A DNA stretch of 8,899 nt from an uncultured Bacteroidia bacterium (GTDB taxonomy: Bacteria > Bacteroidota > Bacteroidia > Bacteroidales > UBA932). The first letter of the stretch is position 1. Every line of letters starts with the position of its first letter. A model generated the notes under the pieces. The model was not told the origin of the DNA and searched no databases. It worked only from the letters and a program-made list of their open reading frames with translations. Shown in pieces: positions 1 to 7,005 of the stretch. The position numbers and the translations under genes are program-made. Location: NCBI GenBank assembly GCA_902767355.1, contig CACXHG010000208.1:1-8899 (forward strand). The letters are read 5' to 3'.

Positions 1-45
1 ATCGGCGCCAGCCTGCTGGCAAAAAGCAGAATGTTAAACAATTAG
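1..45 (+). CDS. 3' end of an upstream gene (partial, unidentified)
   Basis: Reading from the first base gives IGASLLAKSRMLNN followed by TAG at 43-45, nine bases before the ATG of the next gene. The piece is too short to identify. The tight spacing and the lack of a promoter box between stop and start suggest that the gene at 55-1140 is the downstream member of an operon. The other two forward frames cannot be excluded as the real one: the second stops at 35-37 and the third stays open past the next start. This call therefore rests mainly on spacing. Confidence 0.35.
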   Translation: MGASLLAKSRMLNN

Positions 46-54
46 ACACCATAT

Positions 55-1140
55 ATGGAAAACAGACGTTCTTTTCTGAAAAAAAGCGCAATGGCGGCCG
101 CAGCCGCTCCCCTGCTCGCATCTTGCAAACCCGCCGCAGGCGGCGACAAGTGGGGCATCGAAGCCGACCCTTCGGTAAACAGCACGCTGATAGTGCCCAA
201 AGCCAACGCCCTGCCCATCACCGGCACTTTCCTGGACGAGATATCCCACGACATCCCTCACCAGAACTGGGGCGAACGCGAATGGGACCGCGACTTCCGC
301 TATATGAAAGATATGGGGATCGACACGGTTATCGACATCCGCTGCGGCTACCGCAAATTCATCACCTACCCCTCCCCCTACCTGCTGGGCAAGGGGTGCT
401 ATATGCCGTCTGTGGACCTGATAGACATGTTCCTGCGCCTGGCCGACAAATATGACATGAAGTTTATGCTGGGCCTCTATGATTCCGGAAAATACTGGGA
501 CACCGGCGACATGAGCTACGAGGTCGAATCCAACAAATATGTGATCGAGGAGATATGGAACATGTACGGCAGCAAGCACCGCAGCTTTGCCGGCTGGTAC
601 ATCTCCGGAGAAATCTCCCGCGCCACCAAGGGCGCCATCGACTCCTTCCGGACCATGGGCCGGCAGTGCAAGGAAGTCTCTGGCGGGCTGCCCACGTTCA
701 TATCCCCCTGGATAGACGGCAAGAAGGCCGTCGCCGCCGCAGGCGGGGCGCTCACAAAAGAGCAGGCCGTGTCGGTGGAACAGCACGAGAAAGAGTGGGA
801 CGAGATTTTCGACGGCATCCACGAGTATGTAGATGCCTGCGCCTTCCAGGACGGACATATCGACTACGACGAGCTGGACGCCTTCTTTACCATCAACAAG
901 CGCCTGGCAGACAAATACGGCATGCAGTGCTGGACCAATGCAGAGAACTTCGACCGCGACATGCCCATCAAGTTCTTCCCCATCAAATTCGACAAACTCC
1001 GCCTCAAGCTGGAAGCTGCCAAGCGCTGCGGCTACGACAAGGCCATCACCTTCGAGTTCTCCCACTTTATGAGTCCCCAGTCGGCGTATCTGCAGGCCGG
1101 GCACCTCTACGACCGCTACCGCGAGTACTTCGGAATCTAG
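55..1140 (+). CDS. Tat-type lipoprotein with DUF4434-like (putative glycosidase-like barrel) domain
   Basis: This is a 361-residue protein probably exported and lipid-anchored in the envelope. The N-terminus has a twin-arginine motif (R4-R5-S-F-L-K), an alanine-rich hydrophobic stretch and a lipobox L21-A-S-C24, so Cys24 should be the lipidated residue. The mature part resembles DUF4434 proteins, which are predicted TIM barrels related to glycoside hydrolases. It opens with ITGTFLDE near residue 55, then shows EWDRDFRYMKDMGIDTVI, GWYISGEI at 180-187, WTNAEN at 293-298 and FEFSHFMSP from 333. Glu186 and Glu334 lie at positions that could be strand ends 4 and 7 of a barrel, which is my inference and not a demonstrated active site. 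The substrate is unknown. The ATG follows an upstream stop by nine bases, which suggests an operon continuing from the left. No Shine-Dalgarno sequence is visible. The family call is from memory of conserved motifs; the lipoprotein signal is the firmer part. Confidence 0.8.
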   Translation: MENRRSFLKKSAMAAAAAPLLASCKPAAGGDKWGIEADPSVNSTLIVPKANALPITGTFLDEISHDIPHQNWGEREWDRDFRYMKDMGIDTVIDIRCGYRKFITYPSPYLLGKGCYMPSVDLIDMFLRLADKYDMKFMLGLYDSGKYWDTGDMSYEVESNKYVIEEIWNMYGSKHRSFAGWYISGEISRATKGAIDSFRTMGRQCKEVSGGLPTFISPWIDGKKAVAAAGGALTKEQAVSVEQHEKEWDEIFDGIHEYVDACAFQDGHIDYDELDAFFTINKRLADKYGMQCWTNAENFDRDMPIKFFPIKFDKLRLKLEAAKRCGYDKAITFEFSHFMSPQSAYLQAGHLYDRYREYFGI

Positions 1141-1177
1141 CGCTGGAGCACAAGAGCGTGAAACACAGCTCTTTACA

Positions 1178-1213
1178 CAAAGTAACCCCCTCTTTTCAGC
1201 GGGGGTTACTTTG
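1178..1213. terminator. Bidirectional hairpin terminator between convergent genes
   Basis: There is a perfect 13-bp inverted repeat, CAAAGTAACCCCC (1178-1190) and GGGGGTTACTTTG (1201-1213), with a 10-base loop. It lies in the 93-bp gap between the lipoprotein gene and purL, which converge here. The outer part of the stem is A/T-rich and the inner part G/C-rich, so either strand would give a stable hairpin. The T tract is short (CTTTG on either strand), so the structure is clear but the efficiency of intrinsic termination is uncertain. Confidence 0.75.
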
Positions 1214-1233
1214 CATTAACGACTGGTAATCAG

Positions 1234-4200
1234 CTACTTCGACGCCAGCCAATTATAGGCGTTCACAAACATGTCAAGCCAGGGGGTGTCCACGTCGTGA
1301 CGTTTTTCGCGGGGATACCAGGGCCAGTTCCACGGGCGCAGGCAGCGCTCCGGGTGGGGCATCATAGCCAGATGGCGGCCGTCTGGGCTGCAGACGCCGG
1401 CGATGCCCTCGGGTGAGCCGTTGGGGTTGCCGGGATAGTCATTATAATTATAGCGCACAGCCACCTCGACATTGCGTCCGGCCGGGAAGGAGAACTTACC
1501 TTCACCATGTGCCACCCAGATACCAAGCTTAGACCCCTTGAGGGACTGCAGCATTATGGCCGGCGAATCCTCTATGGTTACGCCCACGAAACAGCTCTCG
1601 AACTTATGGCTGTCGTTGTGCACCATCTTGGGCGCATGGGCGCGGTCGTCCGGGCTCACCACTCCCAATTCAGCCATCAGCTGGCAGCCGTTGCAGATGC
1701 CCAGGCTGAGGGTGTCCTTGCGGGCATAGAAATCGTCTATGGCCTTGCGCGCACGCTCGTTGTACATCAGCGCTCCCGCCCAGCCCTTGGCGCTGCCCAG
1801 GGTGTCGGCGTTGGAGAAGCCGCCTACGAACACTATCATATTCACTCCAGCGAGGTCCTCGCGGCCGCTGGTAAGGTCGGTGGTGTGCACGTCGCGCACC
1901 TCGAAGCCGGCCATGTACAGCGCCCAGGCCATTTCGCGGTCGCCGTTGCTGCCCTTCTCGCGGATAATCGCCGCCACGGGTTTTTTGGCACCCTCCAAGC
2001 GCTGCACGCGCGCTTCGGGGAACTTATACACCAGCGGCTGATGCTTATAGTTGGCAAAGCGCCGGGAAGCGCACTCGCCTGCGGTCTGGCGCTTGTCCAG
2101 CAGATATGAGGTGCGGAACCACTCGTCGCGCATGGCATCGATGTCCAGATGCAGCTCGCCGCCTTCATAGCGTATATCCAGGCGCCGCCCGGTCTGCCAG
2201 GAACCTATCTCATAGAATTTGACCTTGTGCTCCCGCAGATAGTCCACGGCGGCGTCGCTTGCCGTCTGCAGCACCACGCCGGGCATCTCGCTCAGCAGCG
2301 CATTGGCCTCCAGCGCAGAGATGTCTATCTTCAGACCGCCGCAGGCAGAGGCGAACATGCTCTCCAGCAGGGTTGTAACAAGGCCGCCGGCAGAAACGTC
2401 GTGGCCCGCTAGCACCAGTTCCTGCGCCACCAGAGACTGCACGGCCTCGAAGCACTGCGCGAAATAGGCCGGATCGGCTATGTCGGGGCAACTGCGGCCC
2501 ACCGCCGAGCAGACCTGCGCATAGGCGCTGCCGCCCAGCTCGTAGCGGGGTGCGCGGTCGAAGGGTATGTATATTATCTTGGAGGCGACACTCTCGAAAG
2601 ATGCGTGCACCACCTTGGCCACATCGCTCACCTGCCCCACGGTAGAGACTATCAGCGTTCCGGGCGAAATCACCTTCTCGCCGGAAGGATATTTCTGGGT
2701 CATGGACATCGAGTCCTTGCCGGTGGGGATATTGATACCCAGGGCGATGGCAAAGTCGCTGGCTCCCTTTACAGCCTTGTAAAGGCGGGCGTCCTCGCCC
2801 TCGTTGCGGGTCGGCCACATCCAGTTGGCAGACAGGGAAACGCCCCTCAGGCCGCCCTCTATCGGAGCCCATACCATATTGGTGAGGGCTTCGGCTATGG
2901 TCATGCGGCTGCCGGCTGCGGGGTCTATCAGACCCACCGCCGGAGCATGGCCGATGGAAGTGGCTATACCGCGGCGGTCGTTGTAGCCTATGGCGGTCAC
3001 TGCCACGTCGTTCAGGGGGAGCTGGATTTCGCCGGCCGTCTGCTGGCAGGCTATCAGGCCGGTCACGGAGCGGTCCACCTTGTTGGTGAGCCAGTCCTTG
3101 CAGGCCACCGACTCCAGGGAAAGGATGTCTTTTATGGTCCGCTCGAGCTGCTCCGCACCCAGGCTGCCGACGGCGGGCACATCGGGATACTGCTTATCCA
3201 CCGTGGTGCCGGTCATGACCGTCTTGGGCGTGGAGCCCATCATGTCGCCTATGGCCAGGTCTATGGGCGTAGCGCCGGTGGCAGAATCCTTCAGGGTGAA
3301 GTTGTGCTCGCCGGTGGTGACGCCTATCTTATAGAACGGAGCGCGCTCGCGTTCGGCTATCTTCCTGAGGTGTTCAGCATCTTTCTCTTTCATTACCAAA
3401 CCCATGCGCTCCTGGCTCTCGTTGCCTATAATCTCTTTGTAGGAGAGCGTAGGGTCGCCTATGGGCAGCTTGCTGATGTCCACCGTGCCGCCGACTTCTT
3501 CTACCAGTTCTGAGAGGCAGTTCAGGTGGCCGCCGGCGCCGTGGTCGTGGACGGATATTATGGTGTTCTCCTTCTCTTCGGCGATGGCACGGATGGCATT
3601 GTAGGCCCTCTTCTGCATCTCGGGGTTGGAACGCTGCACCGCATTGAGTTCTATGGCATTGGCATACTCGCCGGTGGCCACCGAGCTCACTGCGCCGCCG
3701 CCCATTCCGATGCGGTAGTTGTCGCCGCCCAGCAGCACCACTGCATCGCCGGCCCCGGGGGTCTGTTTGATGGAATCCCGCTTGCGGGCATAGCCCACGC
3801 CGCCGGCCTGCATTATGACCTTGTCGTAGCCGTACATGCCCCGGCTGTCGCCATATTCGAAAGTGAGCAGCGAGCCGCAGATGATGGGCTGGCCGAACTT
3901 ATTGCCAAAGTCGCTGGCGCCGTTGCTGGCCTTGATAAGTATCTCCTGCGGAGTCTGATAGAGCCACTTGCGCTCCTGGAATGCCTCCCAGGCGCGGCGA
4001 CCCTCCTCGAAGCGGGGATAGCTGGTCATATACACCGCCGTGCCGGCTATGGGGAACGAGCCCTTGCCGCCCGCCATGCGGTCTCGTATTTCGCCGCCGG
4101 TGCCGGTCGCCGCGCCGTTGAACGGCTCTACCGTGGTGGGGAAATTGTGCGTCTCGGCCTTGAGCGAAATCACCGTTTCGGCCTCGTCCATAATAAATTC

Positions 4201-4896
4201 CGAAGGGCGCGAGCCGTCTGTCGGATGGAACATCTCCAGCGTCGGGCCCTGGATGAAAGCGCAGTTATCCTTGTAGGCAGAAACCACCCTGTTCGGATTG
4301 GTCTGAGTCGTTTTCTTGATGAGCTTGAACAGCGTGGAGGGCTGCTCCACACCGTCTATAATAAATGTGCCGTTGAAAATCTTGTGGCGGCAGTGCTCGC
4401 TGTTGACCTGGCTGAAGCCGAACACCTCGCTGTCGGTGAGGCTGCGGCCCAGCTTGGCGGAAAGATCCTGCAGATAGCCTATCTCCTCTGCCGAGAGGGC
4501 CAGGCCTTCGCGGCGGTTGTATTCCTCAAAATCGGTGATATACTCTATGGGGTCCGGAGTGTGGTCCACCGTAAAGATATTCTGGTCCAGGCCGTGGTAG
4601 AGCCGCTGCAGCATCTTGTCGTAGGAAGCCGCCTCGCTCTGCACGGGGAAGTACTCCTCTATGCGCTTGAGGCCGCAGATATTCATATTCTGGGCTATCT
4701 CTACCGCCGTGGTGCTCCAGGGCGTTATCATCTCGCGCCGGGGCCCCACGTAAAGGCCATCGAGCGACTCGCCTTCAATGAGGGATGCGCAAGAAAAAAG
4801 CCACTCAAGGGCGCCAATTGCCTCTTGTGGCTGATTATCAAGTGTTTGAACTGCAATGACGCTACCTGCGCCGCTTTGGAAAAACAATATTTTCAT
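1234..4896 (-). CDS. purL: Phosphoribosylformylglycinamidine synthase, single-chain form with glutaminase domain
   Basis: PurL converts FGAR, glutamine and ATP to FGAM, the fourth step of de novo purine synthesis in the cytoplasm. The 1220-residue chain is the large fused type, somewhat shorter than the roughly 1295-residue E. coli enzyme. In order it shows the N-terminal PurS-like region, the linker motif SEHCRHK (166-172), the first ATP-binding AIRS-like domain with AETHNFPTT (THNF at 249-252) and HDHGAGGH near 450, and a second AIRS half with GKDSMSMT near 726 and HDVSAGG near 830. The C-terminal class I glutaminase has nucleophile Cys1068 in GICNGCQ and His1181/Glu1183 in MMPHPE. All key residues are present, so the gene looks intact. 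The ATG at 4896 is the natural start, since MKILFFQSG fits the family N-terminus. It diverges from folC across 49 bp and ends 21 bp from the shared hairpin. There is no PurS or PurQ gene beside it, as expected for the fused form. Confidence 0.97.
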   Translation of the reverse strand: MKILFFQSGAGSVIAVQTLDNQPQEAIGALEWLFSCASLIEGESLDGLYVGPRREMITPWSTTAVEIAQNMNICGLKRIEEYFPVQSEAASYDKMLQRLYHGLDQNIFTVDHTPDPIEYITDFEEYNRREGLALSAEEIGYLQDLSAKLGRSLTDSEVFGFSQVNSEHCRHKIFNGTFIIDGVEQPSTLFKLIKKTTQTNPNRVVSAYKDNCAFIQGPTLEMFHPTDGSRPSEFIMDEAETVISLKAETHNFPTTVEPFNGAATGTGGEIRDRMAGGKGSFPIAGTAVYMTSYPRFEEGRRAWEAFQERKWLYQTPQEILIKASNGASDFGNKFGQPIICGSLLTFEYGDSRGMYGYDKVIMQAGGVGYARKRDSIKQTPGAGDAVVLLGGDNYRIGMGGGAVSSVATGEYANAIELNAVQRSNPEMQKRAYNAIRAIAEEKENTIISVHDHGAGGHLNCLSELVEEVGGTVDISKLPIGDPTLSYKEIIGNESQERMGLVMKEKDAEHLRKIAERERAPFYKIGVTTGEHNFTLKDSATGATPIDLAIGDMMGSTPKTVMTGTTVDKQYPDVPAVGSLGAEQLERTIKDILSLESVACKDWLTNKVDRSVTGLIACQQTAGEIQLPLNDVAVTAIGYNDRRGIATSIGHAPAVGLIDPAAGSRMTIAEALTNMVWAPIEGGLRGVSLSANWMWPTRNEGEDARLYKAVKGASDFAIALGINIPTGKDSMSMTQKYPSGEKVISPGTLIVSTVGQVSDVAKVVHASFESVASKIIYIPFDRAPRYELGGSAYAQVCSAVGRSCPDIADPAYFAQCFEAVQSLVAQELVLAGHDVSAGGLVTTLLESMFASACGGLKIDISALEANALLSEMPGVVLQTASDAAVDYLREHKVKFYEIGSWQTGRRLDIRYEGGELHLDIDAMRDEWFRTSYLLDKRQTAGECASRRFANYKHQPLVYKFPEARVQRLEGAKKPVAAIIREKGSNGDREMAWALYMAGFEVRDVHTTDLTSGREDLAGVNMIVFVGGFSNADTLGSAKGWAGALMYNERARKAIDDFYARKDTLSLGICNGCQLMAELGVVSPDDRAHAPKMVHNDSHKFESCFVGVTIEDSPAIMLQSLKGSKLGIWVAHGEGKFSFPAGRNVEVAVRYNYNDYPGNPNGSPEGIAGVCSPDGRHLAMMPHPERCLRPWNWPWYPREKRHDVDTPWLDMFVNAYNWLASK

Positions 4897-4915
4897 TTGA
4901 CAGGATTTGTATCTG

Positions 4916-4923
4916 CAAATTTA
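4916..4923 (-). promoter_or_regulatory. Candidate -7 box for purL
   Basis: On the minus strand 4923-4916 reads TAAATTTG, a full match to the Bacteroidota -7 consensus TAnnTTTG. It lies 19 bases upstream of the purL ATG, implying a short leader of roughly 12-15 bases. I could not find a good TTG at the expected -33 distance, so the promoter rests on one element in A/T-rich DNA. Confidence 0.5.
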
Positions 4924-4925
4924 GT

Positions 4926-4939
4926 AAAATACGTATTTT
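4926..4939. repeat. 14-bp perfect palindrome in the purL/folC divergent promoter gap
   Basis: AAAATACGTATTTT is identical to its reverse complement. It sits just upstream of the purL -7 box and overlaps the first six bases of the folC -7 box (4934-4941). This is a natural position for an operator controlling both genes, but no known regulator motif is recognised. A/T-rich palindromes can also arise by chance. Confidence 0.45.
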
Positions 4940-4945
4940 TGCGGC

Positions 4946-6217
4946 GTGAGTTACGAAGAAAAAATAGAGAAACTTTTTTCCCGCCACCCTTCTTTCCAGA
5001 ATGTGGGCGGAGCGGCCTACAAACCGGGCCTGGAAACCATGCAGGATTTCGACGCCCTGCTGGGCCATCCGCACAGCCGATACGACATTGTCCACATTGC
5101 CGGCACCAACGGCAAAGGCAGCGTCAGCAGCCTGCTGGCCTCTGCCCTGAGCTGCGCCGGACGCCGGATAGGTCTCTACACCTCGCCCCATCTGAGCGAC
5201 TTTCGCGAGCGCATCAAGATTGTCGGCGAAGACGGCTTTCAGATGATACCCCGCCAGGCCGTGGAGGAGTTCCTGGACCGTTATTCAGTCTTCATGGACT
5301 CCCGGGGCGCATCTTTCTTCGAGATTACCACAGCCATGGCCTTCTGGTATTTCGCCGAGGCCGGCGTGGACATGGCCGTAGTGGAGTGCGGCCTGGGCGG
5401 CCGGCTCGACTCCACCAACATCGTCAGCCCGCTTCTGAGCGTTATTACCAACATCGGCCTGGAGCACTGCGCATATCTGGGAGACAGCCTGGAGAAGATA
5501 GCCTTCGAAAAGGCCGGCATAATCAAGCCGAATGTGCCCGTGGTCGTTGGCGAAATCAATCCTCACACGCGGCCGGTGTTCGAACAGGTGGCCGCAGAGC
5601 GCGGCTGCCAGCTGGTATTTGCACAGGAGCACACTTCTGCAATAGATATCCCGGCCTGTGAGCTGGACCTGACGGGCGAATATCAGAGCCAGAACCTGGC
5701 CACGGTCAAGGCCGCGCTGGACATGCTGGATTCCCAATACGGCGACATCCCCTACGACGAATGCCGGCTGCGCGACGCCGCCCGCCTGAGTGGCCTGCGC
5801 GGCCGCTGGGAAAAGCTCGGCTCGCAGCCCGACCTGATCTGCGACATTGGCCACAACGCCCACGGCCTGCGCTTGGTCTTCGACCAGCTGAGGCGGGTTG
5901 CACCCCGCTACGGGCACGTATATATTGTCTTTGGCGTAGTATCCGACAAGGACGTGGAGGCCATAGCGCCGCTGATGATCAAGCCAGACGGGCGCATATC
6001 CTACATCTTCACGCAGCCCTCCACCGCCAGGGCCATGCCCGTCGCGGAGCTGACCCGCCGCCTGGCGCCCTACGGCATCGCCGGCAGCCAAAGCGCCACC
6101 GTCGCAGAAGCCCTGTCCGCCGCCCGCAGCGCCGCCACCGCCACCGACCTGATCTTCATCGGCGGCAGCAACTTCACCGTGAGCGACGCGCTGGCGGTTA
6201 TCGCTCCCAATCTTTGA
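4946..6217 (+). CDS. folC: Bifunctional folylpolyglutamate synthase / dihydrofolate synthase
   Basis: FolC adds glutamate to dihydropteroate to make dihydrofolate and then extends the polyglutamate tail of reduced folates, using ATP in the cytoplasm. The 423-residue protein is the usual length for this Mur-ligase relative. Visible motifs are the P-loop GTNGKGS (53-59, with Lys57), TSPHLSDFRERI from 79, ECGLGGRLDSTN (147-158), FEKAGIIK (187-194, whose Lys189 matches the lysine reported as carbamylated in this family) and CDIGHNAHG (299-307) opening the C-terminal domain. The start is GTG at 4946. It is the only choice because an in-frame TAA lies at 4925 with no other start codon between, and the N-terminus YEEKIEKLF...F matches family members. 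No Shine-Dalgarno sequence precedes it; the -7 box ends four bases upstream, so the mRNA is probably leaderless. Its last 20 bases overlap the convergent vapC-like gene. The FolC versus FPGS-only distinction cannot be settled by eye. Confidence 0.95.
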   Translation: MSYEEKIEKLFSRHPSFQNVGGAAYKPGLETMQDFDALLGHPHSRYDIVHIAGTNGKGSVSSLLASALSCAGRRIGLYTSPHLSDFRERIKIVGEDGFQMIPRQAVEEFLDRYSVFMDSRGASFFEITTAMAFWYFAEAGVDMAVVECGLGGRLDSTNIVSPLLSVITNIGLEHCAYLGDSLEKIAFEKAGIIKPNVPVVVGEINPHTRPVFEQVAAERGCQLVFAQEHTSAIDIPACELDLTGEYQSQNLATVKAALDMLDSQYGDIPYDECRLRDAARLSGLRGRWEKLGSQPDLICDIGHNAHGLRLVFDQLRRVAPRYGHVYIVFGVVSDKDVEAIAPLMIKPDGRISYIFTQPSTARAMPVAELTRRLAPYGIAGSQSATVAEALSAARSAATATDLIFIGGSNFTVSDALAVIAPNL

Positions 6218-6590
6218 TTTTCAGCCCTGGGATTCTGTCAAAGTGTTTCTTGTTGTGGGTTACGAGTGTGAAACCCTCGGTGATGGCCGTTGCAGCTATC
6301 AGCAAATCAAAATTATCCAGACGGACGCCATCCGCCTCCAGTTGCGTCCTCAGTTGGGCGTATTTAATTACAGAATCTGAAATCGGGATGACTTTGAAAT
6401 GCTCTTTGACGAAACGTACTTCATGGCTATGTCTTTCGTAGCCACCCTTATATGCCCCATATAACAATTCCGCCAGAGTTATTTCACTTATAGCACAAGT
6501 ATCAAAACCGGCTTTCAAAATCGCTGCCCGCATGCCGTGCAGGTCGCGGAACATCGCTATTATAGCATTCGTGTCAAGCAGGTACTTCAT
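6198..6590 (-). CDS. vapC: PIN-domain toxin ribonuclease, VapC family
   Basis: This 130-residue protein has the layout of a VapC toxin, a Mg-dependent RNase that is inactive while bound to its antitoxin. It starts MKYLLDTNAII (Asp6), has AELLYGA with Glu41, then LDNFDLLIAATA with Asp92 and Asp95, and ends with LVTHNKKHF and RIPGLKIKDW, the usual PIN C-terminus. The acidic metal-binding residues Asp6, Glu41 and Asp95 are present, so it should be active. The ATG at 6590 is chosen because it forms an ATGA overlap with the antitoxin stop, which implies translational coupling; a longer in-frame extension upstream has no family similarity. The 3' end overlaps the end of convergent folC by 20 bp. 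The target RNA is unknown; VapC enzymes often cut tRNA or rRNA. Confidence 0.9.
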   Translation of the reverse strand: MKYLLDTNAIIAMFRDLHGMRAAILKAGFDTCAISEITLAELLYGAYKGGYERHSHEVRFVKEHFKVIPISDSVIKYAQLRTQLEADGVRLDNFDLLIAATAITEGFTLVTHNKKHFDRIPGLKIKDWER

Positions 6591-6853
6591 AAGGGTTCGA
6601 CTTCTCTGGTGTTGACACGTGAGTTGTACAATTCGTCTGCGATTTCGTGAGAATCGCGCGGGTCGTCGTACCATCCGCCTTTCGAGATTGCGGCAAAGGG
6701 ATCCGGCTCCTTGGCCATATTCTTCAGGACCAGCGTGCCGTTGTCAACACTGATTTGAATGGGGTCCTTAAGTTTCCATCCAAGTTGTTTGAGCAAAGAA
6801 GCCGCGATTCTTATTCCGCAGCTGTTGCCGATTTTGATCAAGTCTGTGCGCAT
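6587..6853 (-). CDS. vapB: AbrB/MazE-fold antitoxin of the VapBC-type pair
   Basis: This 88-residue protein is the partner of the PIN toxin. Residues 1-47 look like a swapped-hairpin AbrB/MazE DNA-binding domain (LIKIGNSCGIRI, LLKQLGW, ISVDNGTLVLKN). The rest, polar and rich in acidic residues, is the expected toxin-wrapping tail. Such antitoxins neutralise the toxin and repress their own promoter. The ATG at 6853 is preferred over in-frame ATGs at 6883 and 6901 because MRTDLIKIGNS aligns with the family start and because the -7 box at 6869-6876 would lie inside the longer versions. The stop overlaps the toxin start by four bases. By eye the DNA is less GC-rich than the flanking metabolic genes, which fits an acquired module. 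Confidence 0.88.
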   Translation of the reverse strand: MRTDLIKIGNSCGIRIAASLLKQLGWKLKDPIQISVDNGTLVLKNMAKEPDPFAAISKGGWYDDPRDSHEIADELYNSRVNTREVEPL

Positions 6854-6862
6854 GTCAAATGT

Positions 6863-6872
6863 TTTGCGCAAA
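6863..6872. promoter_or_regulatory. Palindromic candidate operator for vapBC
   Basis: TTTGCGCAAA is a perfect 10-bp palindrome 10 bases upstream of the vapB start. It overlaps the TTTG of the -7 box, where bound antitoxin would block RNA polymerase. Autorepression is the rule for such modules, but the binding site of this antitoxin is inferred from position and symmetry only. Confidence 0.45.
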
Positions 6873-6876
6873 GATA
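6869..6876 (-). promoter_or_regulatory. Candidate -7 box for vapBC
   Basis: On the minus strand 6876-6869 reads TATCTTTG, matching TAnnTTTG, and ends 15 bases before the vapB ATG. The expected leader is therefore only about 8-11 bases and carries no Shine-Dalgarno sequence. No convincing -33 TTG at the usual spacing was found. Confidence 0.5.
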
Positions 6877-7005
6877 ATAACATATTTCCAAAATTACCCA
6901 TAGTGTGCTTACGGTATTAGCGGTTTATTCCAGTGCCAAATATAGCGCGGCACACCGGGGCCCGGCACAAAATGTCGGACTTTCGGGTGAGAATTATCCG
7001 TTTTT

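Larger units (their letters stand above)
4906..4941 (+). promoter_or_regulatory. Candidate folC promoter (-33 TTTG, -7 TATTTTTG)
   Basis: TATTTTTG at 4934-4941 matches the Bacteroidota -7 consensus TAnnTTTG. A TTTG lies upstream at 4906-4909 with a 24-base gap, slightly longer than usual. The box ends four bases before the GTG start of folC, placing the expected transcription start at or next to the start codon. Confidence 0.55.

Noticed and set aside
7..20. Inverted repeat GCCAGC-CT-GCTGGC followed by AAAAA at the left edge
   Set aside because: The two-base spacer is too short for a real loop, no T tract follows, and it appears to lie in the coding end of the upstream gene.
34..1104. Minus-strand open frame of 356 codons opposite the lipoprotein gene
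   Set aside because: The opposite strand has a clear signal peptide, lipobox and DUF4434-like motifs; this frame shows no recognisable domain and mirrors the coding frame.
3526..5661. Long plus-strand open frame of 711 codons antisense to purL and running into folC in a different frame
   Set aside because: It is antisense to conserved purL codons and out of frame with folC. Its translation is low-complexity (rich in G, A, R, H) without family motifs. GC-rich codon bias opens such frames.
6591..6674. 28-codon N-terminal extension of the PIN toxin
   Set aside because: The extension is arginine-rich, lies over antitoxin codons in another frame, and is absent from PIN proteins, which begin at the MKYLLDTN-like start. 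The ATGA overlap supports 6590.
6933..6968. GTGCC (6933-6937) facing two GGCAC copies (6949-6953 and 6964-6968) around a GC-rich CCGGGGCCCGG patch upstream of vapBC
   Set aside because: The stems are only five pairs with no T tract and no match to a known riboswitch or operator; there is not enough to call a feature.
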